A DNA stretch of 64,000 bases from Paenibacillus cremeus (GTDB taxonomy: Bacteria; Bacillota; Bacilli; Paenibacillales; NBRC-103111), in NCBI RefSeq assembly GCF_007786445.1, contig NZ_VNJI01000026.1, positions 1-64,000 on the forward strand, written 5' to 3'. The position numbers and the translations under genes were made by a program. This document shows, one piece after another, positions 63,983-64,000 of the stretch. The notes under the pieces are model-generated. The model did no database searches. It was not told the DNA's origin and saw nothing but the letters and a program-made list of their open reading frames with translations. Numbering within the stretch: position 1 is the stretch's first letter; each line of letters begins with the position of its first letter.

Positions 63983-64000
63983 CTTAGTTAAACACTTTTT

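Noticed and set aside
1-64000. CRISPR array, rRNA or tRNA genes, IS elements
   Set aside because: I found no regularly spaced repeats, no tRNA-like cloverleaf, no rRNA signature and no transposase gene by reading. A tRNAscan or ISfinder search would be decisive.

Overview
The window looks like chromosome of a Paenibacillus-type Firmicute. The coding sequence is moderately GC-rich, ribosome binding sites are of the strong AGGAGG kind, and there are several CUT1 sugar ABC transporters that lack their own ATPase. Two YesM/YesN-type two-component systems, GH38 and GH4 glycosidases, sulfatases and lipoprotein binding proteins fit the same picture. I see no rRNA, tRNA or CRISPR array. From about 54.9 kb onward the DNA is more AT-rich, genes are short or broken, and there is a tyrosine recombinase.

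Layout. 0.4-3.3 kb: a large secreted protein of unknown function and two tiny proteins, one a zinc-ribbon type. 3.3-13.4 kb: a sugar cluster of GH38 alpha-mannosidase, ROK repressor, GmhA-like SIS isomerase, HAD phosphatase, mutarotase-like protein, an internally duplicated deoxyhypusine-synthase-like protein and an HldE-like PfkB kinase. A perfect 13-bp inverted repeat brackets the mannosidase promoter, and related sequence precedes the other two units. 13.4-17.9 kb: a hypothetical protein, a MATE exporter, and a divergent aldo/keto reductase and flavin oxidoreductase pair. 18-25.4 kb: CUT1 transporter 1, a YesM/YesN two-component pair and an esterase. 25.5-29.3 kb: a broken SDR/TIM-barrel scar, two intact SDRs and a GH4 glycosidase, behind a promoter that resembles that of transporter 1. 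29.5-37.3 kb: a hypothetical protein, SGNH hydrolase, CapA-like lipoprotein, LamG protein, a double-length UxaA-family dehydratase and a truncated phytase-type esterase.

37.4-54.8 kb is the most coherent block: an AraC-type response regulator, CUT1 transporter 2, an FGly-type sulfatase, a TIM-barrel isomerase, a sulfatase homologue with Thr in place of the catalytic Cys, an AraC regulator, CUT1 transporter 3 (binding protein with an EF-hand loop), two Gfo/Idh/MocA dehydrogenases and a YesM-type sensor kinase. Five promoters here share one architecture: two AATCGRCC-like half-sites exactly 21 bp apart (one half-site is degenerate in one copy), with the -10 hexamer starting exactly 31 bp after the second half-site. 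They precede the regulator gene, the kinase gene and three catabolic units. The simplest reading is one regulon for uptake and desulfation of a sulfated or otherwise acidic glycan, with its two-component system split to the two ends.

54.8-64 kb: gene debris, small orphan genes, a possible structured RNA and a tyrosine recombinase, then a minus-strand group (gamma-glutamyltransferase, PfkB kinase, creatininase-family amidohydrolase) and a cysteine-rich hypothetical protein.
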